A stretch of DNA of 35,318 nucleotides from an uncultured Eubacteriales bacterium (GCA_900546075.1 URBH01000020.1:1-35318); one strand, 5' to 3'; shown: positions 7,947-16,400, counted from the first letter of the stretch. Numbers and translations: made by a program. The notes: a model not told the origin generated them from the letters alone.

Positions 7947-9280
7947 AAAACGGAAAAAAGCTGCTGCTCCTGCTGCTCATTCTGGCGGTGCTGGTGGGCG
8001 CGACCGCAATAGTGGGAACCATCAGCAAAAATGCCGCCGGTCAGGAGGACGAGACCCGGACGGTATTTTCCCTGAATCCGGAAACCGTGACGAATCTCGG
8101 CTGGGACTACAGCGAGAAGGTCTCCTTCACCGCCGGGGAGGACGGCTGGGTGTGCGACCAGGACGCGGCATTTCCCTTGGACGAAACCTACCTTGACAAA
8201 ATGCTGGAAGCCCTCACGGATGTGGAATCCACCAAAACCATTGAAAATCCGGAGAATCTAGACCAGTACGGCCTGGAAATCCCCGTCTGCGTGATCACGG
8301 TGGAGGATGGCCAGAGCCACACCCTCTCCATCGGCCTGGAAACCGCCGTAGGCGGCCAGCGCTACTTCTCCAACGGCGACGGAAACGTCTATCTGGTGGA
8401 CAGCGACATCATTGAGCATTTCCAATACGGATTGTATGACGTTCTGAAGCACCAGACCCTGCCGGAGGTCACTCAGCTCACCGGCCTTACGGTGGCGCTT
8501 CCCGGCGGCGGCTACGAAATCACCCGCGAGGAGAATAGCGGCCTTGCCTATTCCGACGATTACGTCTGGTTCATGGACGGCAAGGCGCTGGATAACGACC
8601 TGACCCAGACCCTTCTGGACATGGTGACGAACCTGAACCTGAGCGAGTGCGTGGACTACAATGCAACCGATCTGTCCTGGTACGGTCTGGACGCCCCGGC
8701 GGTGACGGCGACGGTTCTGGACGGGGGCAAGGCGGCCTATACGCTGGAGATCAGCGCCTCGGAGGGCGGCGAGTGCTACGTGCGCCTGAGCGATTCCAAG
8801 ATGATTTACCAGCGGGACGCCACCCTCAGCGATACCCTGCGCTACACCACCTACGCCGATTTGCAGCCCGACGACGTGATTCTGATGGACTGGGATACGG
8901 TGCAGAGCGTTGCCGTCACGGTGGACGGCGAAGAGTACCTGCTGACGAGAACCACCGAAGAGAAGACGGACGACGAAGGCACCGTCACGGAGGAAACGGT
9001 CTGGAAGCTGGACGGGCAGGATGTGGCGTTTGCCTCCGTTCTGAACAGTCTGTCGGGCATGACCTCCAACGGCTACGCCACCGGCATCACCCCGGAGGGG
9101 GAGCCGGAAATCACCTTCCGCTTTTTCAGAGACCGGGACAGCTTCTCCCAAGTGACCCTGAGCTTCTACGCCTACAATTCCACCTCCTGCCTGGTAACGC
9201 TGGACGGCGTGTCCACCGTCACCGTCAAGCGGGAGACTGCGGCGGAGCTTGTCTCGTCGGTTAAAAATATCCTGAAGTAA
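7943..9280 (+). CDS. DUF4340 domain-containing membrane-anchored protein
   Basis: This 445-residue protein has an N-terminal anchor (about 5-25, rich in Leu) and a long beta-rich extracytoplasmic region with repeated modules of the DUF4340 type. These include VTNLGWDYSEKVSFTAGEDG and a later SAVTVDGEEYLLTR-like strand pattern in VQSVAVTVDGEEYLLTR. The open frame extends to 7775, but the start is placed at 7943: AAGGAGG at 7928-7934 lies 8 nt upstream and the ATG overlaps the previous stop (ATGA). It closes the ABC operon and is followed by a strong terminator. DUF4340 proteins regularly follow GldG; no biochemical role is established. The predicted place is the outer face of the membrane, next to the GldFG complex. 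Confidence 0.88.
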   Translation: MKNGKKLLLLLLILAVLVGATAIVGTISKNAAGQEDETRTVFSLNPETVTNLGWDYSEKVSFTAGEDGWVCDQDAAFPLDETYLDKMLEALTDVESTKTIENPENLDQYGLEIPVCVITVEDGQSHTLSIGLETAVGGQRYFSNGDGNVYLVDSDIIEHFQYGLYDVLKHQTLPEVTQLTGLTVALPGGGYEITREENSGLAYSDDYVWFMDGKALDNDLTQTLLDMVTNLNLSECVDYNATDLSWYGLDAPAVTATVLDGGKAAYTLEISASEGGECYVRLSDSKMIYQRDATLSDTLRYTTYADLQPDDVILMDWDTVQSVAVTVDGEEYLLTRTTEEKTDDEGTVTEETVWKLDGQDVAFASVLNSLSGMTSNGYATGITPEGEPEITFRFFRDRDSFSQVTLSFYAYNSTSCLVTLDGVSTVTVKRETAAELVSSVKNILK

Positions 9281-9285
9281 AAAAG

Positions 9286-9318
9286 AGCCGGGAACAGGGC
9301 AAAGCCCTGTTCCCGGCT
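9286..9318 (+). terminator. Terminator of the ABC cassette
   Basis: AGCCGGGAACAGGGC (9286-9300) and GCCCTGTTCCCGGCT (9304-9318) form a perfect 15-bp stem with an AAA loop directly after the stop codon, followed by TCTGTCTT. Confidence 0.88.
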
Positions 9319-9324
9319 TCTGTC

Positions 9325-9353
9325 TTGCATATTGAATGGAACCGTGATAGAAT
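9325..9353 (+). promoter_or_regulatory. Promoter of the acyltransferase gene
   Basis: TTGCAT (9325-9330), 17 bp, TAGAAT (9348-9353), starting a few bases past the preceding terminator and 36 bp before the ATG. Confidence 0.6.
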
Positions 9354-9389
9354 ACCCCAATAGCCATTTACAGAAAGGGGTCAGGCAAA

Positions 9390-10112
9390 ATGAATCGCAT
9401 CGTCACCATGGTACTGAAAAATTTCCCGATTGTCCCCGGCGCGTGGCAGAAGCTCTGCCGTTACGCAAAGCACCCCGAAAAGTATTCCGAGGAGGAAATG
9501 TACCGGCATATCCAGTACATCCTGAAGCGGGCGGTAAGGGGCGGCAACATCGATTTGCAGGTATCGGGAACGGAGAATATCCCCAAAGAGGGCGGTTTCA
9601 TGCTTTACGCCAACCATCAGGGTATGTTCGATGTCCTCGCCGTGGCGGCAACCTGCGACATCCCCGTGGGCGCGGTGCTGAAAAAGGAGCTGTACGACAT
9701 TCCCTTCCTCCATCAGGTGGCCATCTGCACCAGGTCCTTTCCCATGGACAGGGAGGATGTGCGCCAGTCCCTGACGGTGATTCAGAGCGTCATCCGGGAG
9801 GTAAAGGCGGGGCGGAATTATCTGATCTTCCCGGAGGGAACCCGCAGCCGGAACGGCAACCAGATGGGGCAATTCCACAGCGGCAGCTTCCGCTGCGCCA
9901 CTAAGAGCAAATGTCCCATCGTCCCCGTGGCGCTGGTGGACAGCTTCAAGGTGCTGGATCAGAAGGGCAGCAAGCCCGTTACCGTCCAGATTCACTATCT
10001 CAAGCCCATTTGCTGGGAGGAATACGGCAATCTGAAGACCACGGAGCTGGCGGCGCTGGTGAAGGCGCGGATCGCCCAGGCCATCCAAGCCCATACCGGG
10101 ACGGAGGCATAA
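9390..10112 (+). CDS. plsC: 1-acyl-sn-glycerol-3-phosphate acyltransferase (PlsC-like)
   Basis: This 240-residue enzyme transfers an acyl chain to lysophosphatidate, making phosphatidate for membrane lipids. Family blocks seen: NHQGMFD (the H-x4-D catalytic motif), a middle block around CTRSFPMDRED, and FPEGTRSRNG, which binds the glycerol phosphate. A later VPVALVDSFKVLD block matches block IV. Length is normal for PlsC. The ATG at 9390 follows AAAGGGG at a fair distance, and the gene stands alone behind its own promoter. The gene on the other strand ends only 6 bp away (tail to tail). Substrate preference cannot be read from the sequence, so the symbol is a family-level call. Confidence 0.88.
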   Translation: MNRIVTMVLKNFPIVPGAWQKLCRYAKHPEKYSEEEMYRHIQYILKRAVRGGNIDLQVSGTENIPKEGGFMLYANHQGMFDVLAVAATCDIPVGAVLKKELYDIPFLHQVAICTRSFPMDREDVRQSLTVIQSVIREVKAGRNYLIFPEGTRSRNGNQMGQFHSGSFRCATKSKCPIVPVALVDSFKVLDQKGSKPVTVQIHYLKPICWEEYGNLKTTELAALVKARIAQAIQAHTGTEA

Positions 10113-10118
10113 GTGGCG

Positions 10119-11456
10119 CTACACAGAAAGCTTCCGATAGCAGCGGAAGAAGTACCAGTTTTCAAAGGCGGCGGTGATCGTCCAGGAGAAAATATAGACG
10201 AGATACAGCGACGCAATGGTCTTAAACCAGGCGAACACGGTCATGACCCAGAGGATCCGGAAAATACAGGAGCCGGAAATCACAATAACCATGGGAACCA
10301 GGCTCTTTCCCAGCCCCCGGCAGGCGGCGATGGCGTTGTCCATAAAAGCGGAGACGCAGTAGGAAAAGCCCATGATGGTCAGCCGCTTCATGCCCGCCTC
10401 GATGACGGCGGCGTCGGTGGTGAACAGCGTCAGGAACGTCGGGCCGAAGGCCACCAGAGAGAAGCCCAGAATGGCGCCAGCGCCGAAGGAATACCCCAGG
10501 CAGATCAGGTAGCTGCGCCGAATCTCCCGGCGCCGCCCGGCGCCGTAGTTCAGGCCGATGAAGCTGCTGCACGCGGTGTAGAAGGCTGCCATGACGTCGT
10601 AAACCAGGCCGTCGGCATTGGCGGCGGCGGAATTGCCTGCCACCATAACGGTGTCAAAGCTGTTGACGCCCGCTTGAATGAACATATTGGCGACGTAGAA
10701 AATGGCGTTTTGCAGACCGGAGGGAATGCCCAGCGTCAGAATCTCCCGACAGTTTTTCCGGTGCAGGCGTAATCGCTTTGGGGAAAGACCGTAGGTTTCC
10801 CGGCTCCGGAACAGCGCGGCCGTGAGGAAAATGGCGGAGAGGTACTGGGAAATAATGCTGGCGAGGGCCACACCGGCCACGTCCAGATCGCACACAATGA
10901 CAAACACCAGATTCAGCACCACATTGACGATGCCGGAAAACAGAAGGTAGTACAGCGGCTTTTTGGTGTTGCCGATGGCGCTGTACACGGCGTTTCCGAA
11001 GTTATACAGGGCGAGGGCGGGCATACCGCAGAAGTAAATCTGCATGTATAGCGTGGCCTTGTCCAGCAGCTCCGGCTTGGTGTTCAGCAGCCGCAGCAGC
11101 GGCCGGGAGCCGAAGAAGCCGAAAATCAGCAGCAAAATGCCGCAGATCAGGCAGAGGATGGCCGAGGAATGGACGGTTCTTTGCAGCTCCTGCTGATCTC
11201 TGGCGCCGTAATACCGGGCGACGAGGGCGTTGATGCCGCCGCCGACACCGATGAGAATACCGGTAAACAGCGTTACGGCGGTGGCGGTGGAGCCGACGGC
11301 CGCCATGGACAGCGAGCCGGCAAACCGGCCGATGACGGCGATATCCGCCATATTAAACAGAACCTGAAGCACATTGGAGGCCATCAGCGGCAGGCTGAAA
11401 AGCAGAATTTGCCGGGGAAGCCGCTCCGACGTACCGGGGGCGATTTTGGATTTCAT
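10119..11456 (-). CDS. MATE family efflux transporter
   Basis: This 445-residue membrane protein has twelve predicted helices in two similar halves and MATE-type signatures: LPLMASNVLQVLFNMADIAVIGRF at the first helix (partly conserved as P-x-x-x-x-x-x-L-x-x-x-x-D) and FGLGVGGGINALVARYYGA-like text in ILIGVGGGINALVARYYGA. A matching Q-N-A-I-F region opens the second half. It should export cationic drugs or metabolites by Na+ or H+ antiport. The start at 11456 follows AAAGGTG at 8 nt; the open frame to 11546 reaches back into the promoter and is not used. A consensus promoter and a short leader hairpin lie upstream. Substrate is unknown. Confidence 0.9.
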   Translation of the reverse strand: MKSKIAPGTSERLPRQILLFSLPLMASNVLQVLFNMADIAVIGRFAGSLSMAAVGSTATAVTLFTGILIGVGGGINALVARYYGARDQQELQRTVHSSAILCLICGILLLIFGFFGSRPLLRLLNTKPELLDKATLYMQIYFCGMPALALYNFGNAVYSAIGNTKKPLYYLLFSGIVNVVLNLVFVIVCDLDVAGVALASIISQYLSAIFLTAALFRSRETYGLSPKRLRLHRKNCREILTLGIPSGLQNAIFYVANMFIQAGVNSFDTVMVAGNSAAANADGLVYDVMAAFYTACSSFIGLNYGAGRRREIRRSYLICLGYSFGAGAILGFSLVAFGPTFLTLFTTDAAVIEAGMKRLTIMGFSYCVSAFMDNAIAACRGLGKSLVPMVIVISGSCIFRILWVMTVFAWFKTIASLYLVYIFSWTITAAFENWYFFRCYRKLSV

Positions 11457-11487
11457 GGAATTCACCTTTCTATGTAAGCAAACAGCA

Positions 11488-11507
11488 TCCCCCAACTTTT
11501 TGGGGGA
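11488..11507 (-). promoter_or_regulatory. Hairpin in the MATE gene leader
   Basis: TCCCCCAA (11488-11495) and TTGGGGGA (11500-11507) form an 8-bp stem with a 4-nt loop. It lies between the transcription start expected from the promoter and the ribosome site. There is no T tract in the sense direction, so it looks like a leader structure and not a terminator. Confidence 0.4.
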
Positions 11508-11517
11508 AAGCGGAGCC

Positions 11518-11546
11518 ATTGTAGCACATCCTGGGGTTGAATGCAA
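11518..11546 (-). promoter_or_regulatory. Promoter of the MATE gene
   Basis: On the minus strand TTGCAT (11541-11546), 17 bp, TACAAT (11518-11523). The predicted leader is about 55 nt. Confidence 0.65.
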
Positions 11547-11592
11547 TGCTTCCCGCCGCCTTTTGAAAAAAGAAAATTTCCTGCAAAAAATT

Positions 11593-11645
11593 GTTGATTT
11601 TCCACAGGACAGGGATTATAATTTCAGCGAAAACGTTGATTTTCC
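11593..11645 (+). promoter_or_regulatory. malQ promoter with direct repeat and putative LacI-type operator
   Basis: TTGATT (11594-11599), 17 bp, TATAAT (11617-11622). GTTGATTTTCC occurs twice, at 11593-11603 over the -35 and at 11635-11645 past the start. GCGAAAACG (11627-11635), also found in front of malE, sits just after the -10, a position that would block initiation. Confidence 0.6.
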
Positions 11646-11706
11646 GGGGCTTCCTCCGAAGGGTCGGCGGGTTTCAGGGACATATTGAAGCAAGGAGCCA
11701 AAGGAA

Positions 11707-13263
11707 ATGAAAAGATACGCAGGTGTACTGCTGCCTGTTACCAGCTTGCCGTCCAAATACGGCATCGGCTGTTTTGACCAGGCGGCCTATGATTTCGTGG
11801 ACTGGCTGCAAAAGGCCGGTCAGCGCTACTGGCAGATTCTGCCTCTGGGGGCTACCAGCTACGGCCTCTCCGACGATTCCCCCTACCAGGCCTATTCCGC
11901 CTTCGCCGGGAATCCCTATCTCATCAGCCTGGACGCGCTGGTGGAGGAGGGGGTGCTGACCCGGGAGGAATGCGACGGCGTGAGCTTCGGCGGCAACCCC
12001 GCCAAGGTGGACTTTGACAAGCTCCACGAGCACCGCTTTGCCCTGCTGCACAAGGCCTATGAGCGCAGCGGCATCAGCGCCGATGCGGACTATCAGAACT
12101 TCATCCGGGACAACGGCTGGTGGCTGAACGACTACGCTCTGTTCATGGCGCTGAAAACCTTCTTCCACGACCAGCCCTTCCGCGCCTGGCCGGAGGATAT
12201 CCGGATGCACTGGGGCTTTGCTCTGGAGCATTACAACCGGGAGCTGTACTTCGACATAGAGTTCCAGAAGTACATGCAGTTCAAATTTAACCAGCAGTGG
12301 AGCCGCCTGAAGGCCTACGCCAACGCCAAGCACATCCAGATCGTGGGGGACATCCCCATCTACGTATCCCCCGACGGCGCGGACGTCTGGGCGCATCCCG
12401 AGCTGTTCCAGCTGGACGAACACAATGCCCCCACCGCCATCGCGGGCTGTCCGCCGGATGCCTTTGCCGAGGACGGTCAGGTCTGGGGAAATCCCCTGTA
12501 CAACTGGAATTTCCACCGCGCCACGGACTTTGCCTGGTGGGTCAGCCGCATGTGGTACAGCTTCAAGCTCTACGACGTGGTGCGCATTGACCATTTCCGG
12601 GGCTTTGACGAATATTTCTCCATCCCCGCGGACGCCAAGACCGCCAGGGGCGGGCATTGGGAGAAGGGACCCGGCATGGAGCTGTTCCATTCCATCCGCC
12701 GTCATTTGGGGAACGTCAGCGTTGTTGCGGAAGATCTGGGGCTTATGACCGACGGCGTCCGCGCCCTGGTGCGGGACAGCGGCTACCCCAATATGAAGGT
12801 GCTGCAATTCGCCGTCGACCCGGCGGACGTAGGCGGCGCGAACGACTATTGGCCGCACAATTACAATTCCAACTGCGTGGTCTACACCGGCACCCATGAC
12901 AACGAGACCCTGGCCGGCTGGTACGCGGGGCTCAGTGCCGAAGCAAAGATGCAGGTTCGCAACTACCTGAGCGACTACTTTACCCCGGACGACCAAATGT
13001 ACAAGGTTCTCATCAACCTCGCCATGACCGCAGTGGCGAAGGACTGCATCATTCCCGTCCAGGACCATCTGGGGCTGGGCAACGAAGCCCGGATAAACCA
13101 GCCCGGCACCGTCGGCTTTAACTGGCGCTGGCGTCTGACGCCGGGGCAGGTCACCGACGCTCTGGCGCAGGAGCTTCTGGCAATGGCAAAGCGCACCGGC
13201 CGCGCCAACTGGGACACCCTTCCCAAGAAGAAGGATACCGATGCGGACAAAGCGGAAAAATAA
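11707..13263 (+). CDS. malQ: 4-alpha-glucanotransferase (amylomaltase, GH77)
   Basis: This 518-residue cytoplasmic enzyme transfers maltosyl or longer glucan units between maltodextrins, releasing glucose. GH77 features seen: the N-terminal R-x-x-G-V-L-L-P-V-T-S-L-P block, the Asp nucleophile D295 in VVRIDHFRGFDE, the acid/base E342 in VVAEDLG and the third carboxylate D398 in GTHDNETL. The GH77-specific loop IYVSPDGADVWAHPELF is also present. Length is normal. The ATG at 11707 follows a GGAGCCAAAGGA ribosome region. The gene is monocistronic, ends at a bidirectional hairpin, and is separated by 5 kb from the maltose transport operon. The two promoters share GCGAAAACG, which suggests common sugar control. 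Confidence 0.95.
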   Translation: MKRYAGVLLPVTSLPSKYGIGCFDQAAYDFVDWLQKAGQRYWQILPLGATSYGLSDDSPYQAYSAFAGNPYLISLDALVEEGVLTREECDGVSFGGNPAKVDFDKLHEHRFALLHKAYERSGISADADYQNFIRDNGWWLNDYALFMALKTFFHDQPFRAWPEDIRMHWGFALEHYNRELYFDIEFQKYMQFKFNQQWSRLKAYANAKHIQIVGDIPIYVSPDGADVWAHPELFQLDEHNAPTAIAGCPPDAFAEDGQVWGNPLYNWNFHRATDFAWWVSRMWYSFKLYDVVRIDHFRGFDEYFSIPADAKTARGGHWEKGPGMELFHSIRRHLGNVSVVAEDLGLMTDGVRALVRDSGYPNMKVLQFAVDPADVGGANDYWPHNYNSNCVVYTGTHDNETLAGWYAGLSAEAKMQVRNYLSDYFTPDDQMYKVLINLAMTAVAKDCIIPVQDHLGLGNEARINQPGTVGFNWRWRLTPGQVTDALAQELLAMAKRTGRANWDTLPKKKDTDADKAEK

Positions 13264-13266
13264 CGA

Positions 13267-13304
13267 AAATGTGCCTCAGCTGAGTTTCCAGCTGAGGCAC
13301 ATTT
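13267..13304. terminator. Bidirectional terminator between malQ and rnpB
   Basis: AAATGTGCCTCAGCTG (13267-13282) and CAGCTGAGGCACATTT (13289-13304) form a perfect 16-bp stem with a 6-nt loop. It starts just past the malQ stop and abuts the 3' end of the opposite-strand RNase P RNA. Confidence 0.88.
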
Positions 13305-13667
13305 GGCGACGCGGGTCTATAAGCCGGGTTCTGTCTTGACAGCCATCTATCTAGCCCCGGGATTGCTCCCGGGGTCAAGCCGCCTCCTCGGAACGGTCGG
13401 GCAGACCATATGTTCCTCCACGGCGTTGCTCCGGATAGAGTTTACATCGTAAAACCTGTGTTTCCACAGGCCGGGTGGGCTCTTACCCCACCTTTTCACC
13501 CTTACGGCCTGCATCCTGAGGACGCGGGACGCGGTATCTCTCTGTTGCACTTGTCCTGAGATCACTCTCGGCGGGCGTTACCCGTTATCCTTGCCTTATG
13601 GAGCCCGGACTTTCCTCATCCGCTGCCTTTCGGCATGCGTCCGCGGCTGTCCGACCCGGTCGCCCCC
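13305..13667 (-). ncRNA. rnpB: RNase P RNA, bacterial class A
   Basis: This is the catalytic RNA that matures tRNA 5' ends. On the minus strand the 5' part contains the hallmark GAGGAAAGTCCGGGCTCC, preceded by a GCATGCCGAAAGGCAGCGG hairpin region. The 3' part contains GACAGAACCCGGCTTATAG. The ends pair as stem P1: GGCGACCGGGTC near the 5' end with GACCCGCGTCGCC at the 3' end (one bulge). Length of about 363 nt fits. A promoter with a -10 ending 2-3 bp before the predicted start supports the 5' boundary. The 3' end is set by P1 and the adjoining terminator and may be off by a few bases. Confidence 0.95.
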
Positions 13668-13669
13668 AT

Positions 13670-13698
13670 ATTGTACCCCATGAAAAGGGAATTGTCAA
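13670..13698 (-). promoter_or_regulatory. rnpB promoter
   Basis: On the minus strand TTGACA (13693-13698), 17 bp, TACAAT (13670-13675), placing the start at the GGGGGCGACC 5' end of RNase P RNA. Confidence 0.8.
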
Positions 13699-13703
13699 AT
13701 GTC

Positions 13704-13732
13704 TTGCAAATTCTTTTGGGAAGGGATATACT
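13704..13732 (+). promoter_or_regulatory. murD operon promoter
   Basis: TTGCAA (13704-13709), 17 bp, TATACT (13727-13732). It lies back to back with the rnpB promoter, with only 5 bp between the two -35 boxes. The leader contains a GCCCGC/GCGGGC stem around 13745-13764. Confidence 0.7.
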
Positions 13733-13801
13733 AAGGAAAAGCGTGCCCGCATCCGCAGGCGGGCATCTCACCGTAAAATTTCCGGGAAAGAGGAATCTCC
13801 A

Positions 13802-15163
13802 ATGAATTCTGCCTTTGATACATACTTTATGGGTCTAAAAAATAAGAAAATCGCGGTGCTGGGGCTGGGCGTCAGCAACCGGCCATTGGTTCGGCTTCTG
13901 CTGGAATACGGCTGTGACGTGGTGGGCTGCGACCGGACGCCCCGGGAAAAGCTGGACGCGGAGGTTCTGAAGCTGGAAAATTTGGGCTGCAAGCTCCACG
14001 TGGGCGATGACTACTTAGACGGCGTGGCGGCGGATATCCTGTTCCGCACCCCGGGAATGCACCCCAACAATCCCGCCATCGAAGCCCTGCGCAGCCGGGG
14101 CGCGGAGGTGACCTCCGAGATGGAAGCATTCTTCGAGGTCTGCCCCTGTCCCATCATCGGCGTCACCGGCTCCGACGGCAAGACGACCACCACCACCTTG
14201 ATTTCGGAAATGCTGAAGACGGAGGGGAAAACCGTCTGGCTGGGGGGCAACATCGGCACGCCCCTGCTCCCCCTTACCCGGCAGATGAAGGAAACGGATC
14301 TCGCCGTAGTGGAGCTTAGCTCCTTCCAGCTCATGGACATGAAGCGCAGTCCCCAGCGGGCGGTGGTCACCAACCTTGCGCCCAACCATCTGGACATCCA
14401 CAAGGACATGCAGGAGTATGTGGATGCCAAGAAGAACATTTTCCGTTATCAGGGCAAGGACGGCCTTCTGGTACTGAACGCCGACAATGATATCACCGCC
14501 GCTTTCCGGGGCAACGGCACCACCCGGTTCTTCTCCCGTAAGGGTATGGCCTACGTCTGCATCGAAGACGGCGTCATTTGCCGGGACGGGAGAAAAGTTC
14601 TTCCTGTCAAGGACATTCTCATTCCCGGCGTCCACAACATAGAGAATTATATGGCCGCCATCGCCGTAGTGGAGGGATTGGTGTCCGACGAAACCGTCCG
14701 CCATGTGGCAAAAACCTTCGGCGGCGTGGAGCATCGCATTGAGCTGGTGCGGGTGAAGGACGGCGTGCGATTCTATAACGATTCCATCGCTTCCAGCCCC
14801 AGCCGCACCATCGCGGGTCTGCGCAGCTTCCCGGAAAAGGTGATCCTGATTGCCGGCGGCTATGACAAGCACATCCCTTACGACGTGCTGGGGCCGGAGA
14901 TCTGCGCCCACGTGAAGAAGCTGTTCCTCGGCGGCGCCACCGGCCAAAAGATTCGGGACGCGGTGGAACGCTGCCCGGAATACGACCCGAACACGCTGGA
15001 AATCGTGGACTGCGGCAGCTTTGAACCGGCTGTCCGGGCGGCGGCCGCCGCCGCGAAGCTGGGAGACGTGGTGCTGATGAGTCCCGCCAGCGCCGCCTTT
15101 GACCAGTTCAAAAACTTCATGGTACGGGGCGCGTTCTTCAAAAAACTCGTAAAGGAGCTGTAA
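13802..15163 (+). CDS. murD: UDP-N-acetylmuramoyl-L-alanine--D-glutamate ligase
   Basis: This 453-residue cytoplasmic ligase adds D-glutamate to UDP-MurNAc-L-Ala in peptidoglycan precursor synthesis, using ATP. It has the N-terminal Rossmann-like UDP-binding domain (KIAVLGLGVSNRPLVRLL) and the Mur ligase ATP site GVTGSDGKTTTT at about 119-130. The central-domain blocks VVTNLAPNHLDIH and EHRIELV follow, and the C-terminal domain contains FYNDSIASSPSRTIAGL, typical of MurD (N-D-S/T-x-A-T/S). Length is normal. The start at 13802 follows AGAGGAA; the open frame to 13598 crosses the promoter and rnpB and is not used. First gene of murD-ispD-ispF. Confidence 0.95.
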   Translation: MNSAFDTYFMGLKNKKIAVLGLGVSNRPLVRLLLEYGCDVVGCDRTPREKLDAEVLKLENLGCKLHVGDDYLDGVAADILFRTPGMHPNNPAIEALRSRGAEVTSEMEAFFEVCPCPIIGVTGSDGKTTTTTLISEMLKTEGKTVWLGGNIGTPLLPLTRQMKETDLAVVELSSFQLMDMKRSPQRAVVTNLAPNHLDIHKDMQEYVDAKKNIFRYQGKDGLLVLNADNDITAAFRGNGTTRFFSRKGMAYVCIEDGVICRDGRKVLPVKDILIPGVHNIENYMAAIAVVEGLVSDETVRHVAKTFGGVEHRIELVRVKDGVRFYNDSIASSPSRTIAGLRSFPEKVILIAGGYDKHIPYDVLGPEICAHVKKLFLGGATGQKIRDAVERCPEYDPNTLEIVDCGSFEPAVRAAAAAAKLGDVVLMSPASAAFDQFKNFMVRGAFFKKLVKEL

Positions 15164-15165
15164 GC

Positions 15166-15888
15166 GTGGATATTACCAAGGTAACCCGCCCGGCGCGGAA
15201 GCTGCTGAAGCTGCAATACTGCGGCGCGGTGATCGTGGCCGCAGGTACGGCCTCCCGGATGGGAGGAATCGACAAGGTCATGGCGCAGCTGGGCGGTGAG
15301 CCCATGATCGCCCGGACGGTGCGGGCGTTCCAGGACTGCGATGCCATTTCGGAGATCGTCGTCGTCACCCGGGAAGACCTGATCCTGCCCATTACGGGGC
15401 TTTGCAAGAACATGGACAAGGTCACCGCCGTGGTCGCAGGGGGGAAGACCCGCCAGGAGTCGGTGAATCTGGGTCTGAACGCCCTTTCGGATAAGGTCAA
15501 ACTGGCCGCCGTCCACGACGGGGCAAGACCGCTGGCCTCCTGGCAGCTGATCGACCGGGTGGTTCGGGCGGCCAACACCTACGGCGCCGCCGCTCCGGCA
15601 ATTCCCGTGAAGGACACCGTCAAGGTGGTCGAGGGGAGAATCGTGAAATCCACCCCCGACCGGGCGTCACTGTACGCCGTGCAGACCCCACAGGTATTCG
15701 ACTTTGACCTGCTCCGGGGCGCGTTGGCAAAGGCGAAAGCGGACAATGCCAACGTCACGGACGACTGCTCCGCGGTAGAGCGAATCGGTTTCTCCGTGAA
15801 GATCGTGGAGGGCGACGAGCGGAATCTGAAAGTCACTACTCCCCTGGATTTGAGGATCGCAGAGCTTCTGCTGGAGGAAACCAAATGA
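15166..15888 (+). CDS. ispD: 2-C-methyl-D-erythritol 4-phosphate cytidylyltransferase
   Basis: This 240-residue enzyme makes CDP-methylerythritol from MEP and CTP, step three of the non-mevalonate isoprenoid pathway. It shows the CTP-binding glycine-rich loop AAGTASRMGGIDK (about 26-38), the VHDGARPL block, the PVKDTVK block and TDDCSAVE near the C-terminus, all typical of IspD. The start is GTG at 15166, two bases past the murD stop; AAAGGAG lies inside the end of murD. The first 20 residues (VDITKVTRPARKLLKLQYCG) are a modest extension before the family core. Its stop overlaps the ispF start (ATGA), so translation is coupled. Confidence 0.95.
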   Translation: MDITKVTRPARKLLKLQYCGAVIVAAGTASRMGGIDKVMAQLGGEPMIARTVRAFQDCDAISEIVVVTREDLILPITGLCKNMDKVTAVVAGGKTRQESVNLGLNALSDKVKLAAVHDGARPLASWQLIDRVVRAANTYGAAAPAIPVKDTVKVVEGRIVKSTPDRASLYAVQTPQVFDFDLLRGALAKAKADNANVTDDCSAVERIGFSVKIVEGDERNLKVTTPLDLRIAELLLEETK

Positions 15889-16355
15889 GGATCGGGCATG
15901 GCTATGACGTACACCGGCTGGTGGAAGGCCGGGATTTGATACTGGGCGGCGTGAAGATCGACTACGAAAAGGGTCTGGACGGCCACTCCGACGCCGACGT
16001 ACTGCTCCACGCCGTCTCCGACGCCCTGCTGGGCGCGGCGGGTCTGGGAGACATTGGACGCCACTTCCCGGACACCGACCCCAAATATAAGGGCGCGGAT
16101 TCCCTGCGGCTTCTGAAAAATGTGGCGGAAAAGGTCGCTGCGGCAGGCTATCGGGTGAGCAACATCGACGTGACCATGATCGCTCAGCGGCCGAAGCTAA
16201 AGGATTTCATCCCGCAGATGGAGGAAAACATTGCCCTTGCGGTGGGAATTGCCCCGTCCCGGGTAAACGTGAAGGCCACCACGGAGGAAAAGCTGGGCTT
16301 CACCGGCACCGGCGAAGGCATGGCCTGCCATGCGGTGTGCCTGTTAGAGGAATGA
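15885..16355 (+). CDS. ispF: 2-C-methyl-D-erythritol 2,4-cyclodiphosphate synthase
   Basis: This 156-residue trimeric enzyme closes the cyclodiphosphate ring in the MEP pathway. The zinc ligands D8, H10 and H42 are present in GYDVHR and DADVLLHAVSD. The family blocks GLGDIGRHFPDTD, NIDVTMIAQRPKL and KATTEEKLGFTGTGEG are intact. Length is typical. It overlaps ispD by ATGA and is followed at once by a hairpin terminator. The ispD-ispF adjacency is common; linkage to murD is seen in many Clostridia and joins wall and isoprenoid (lipid carrier) supply. Confidence 0.96.
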   Translation: MRIGHGYDVHRLVEGRDLILGGVKIDYEKGLDGHSDADVLLHAVSDALLGAAGLGDIGRHFPDTDPKYKGADSLRLLKNVAEKVAAAGYRVSNIDVTMIAQRPKLKDFIPQMEENIALAVGIAPSRVNVKATTEEKLGFTGTGEGMACHAVCLLEE

Positions 16356-16358
16356 GGA

Positions 16359-16387
16359 AAGCGCGGACACAGATCGTGTCCGCGCTT
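16359..16387. terminator. Bidirectional terminator between ispF and the ECF gene
   Basis: AAGCGCGGACAC (16359-16370) and GTGTCCGCGCTT (16376-16387) form a 12-bp stem with a 5-nt loop between two convergent genes. The T tracts on either side are weak. Confidence 0.7.
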
Positions 16388-16400
16388 GAACTTTGCGCTT

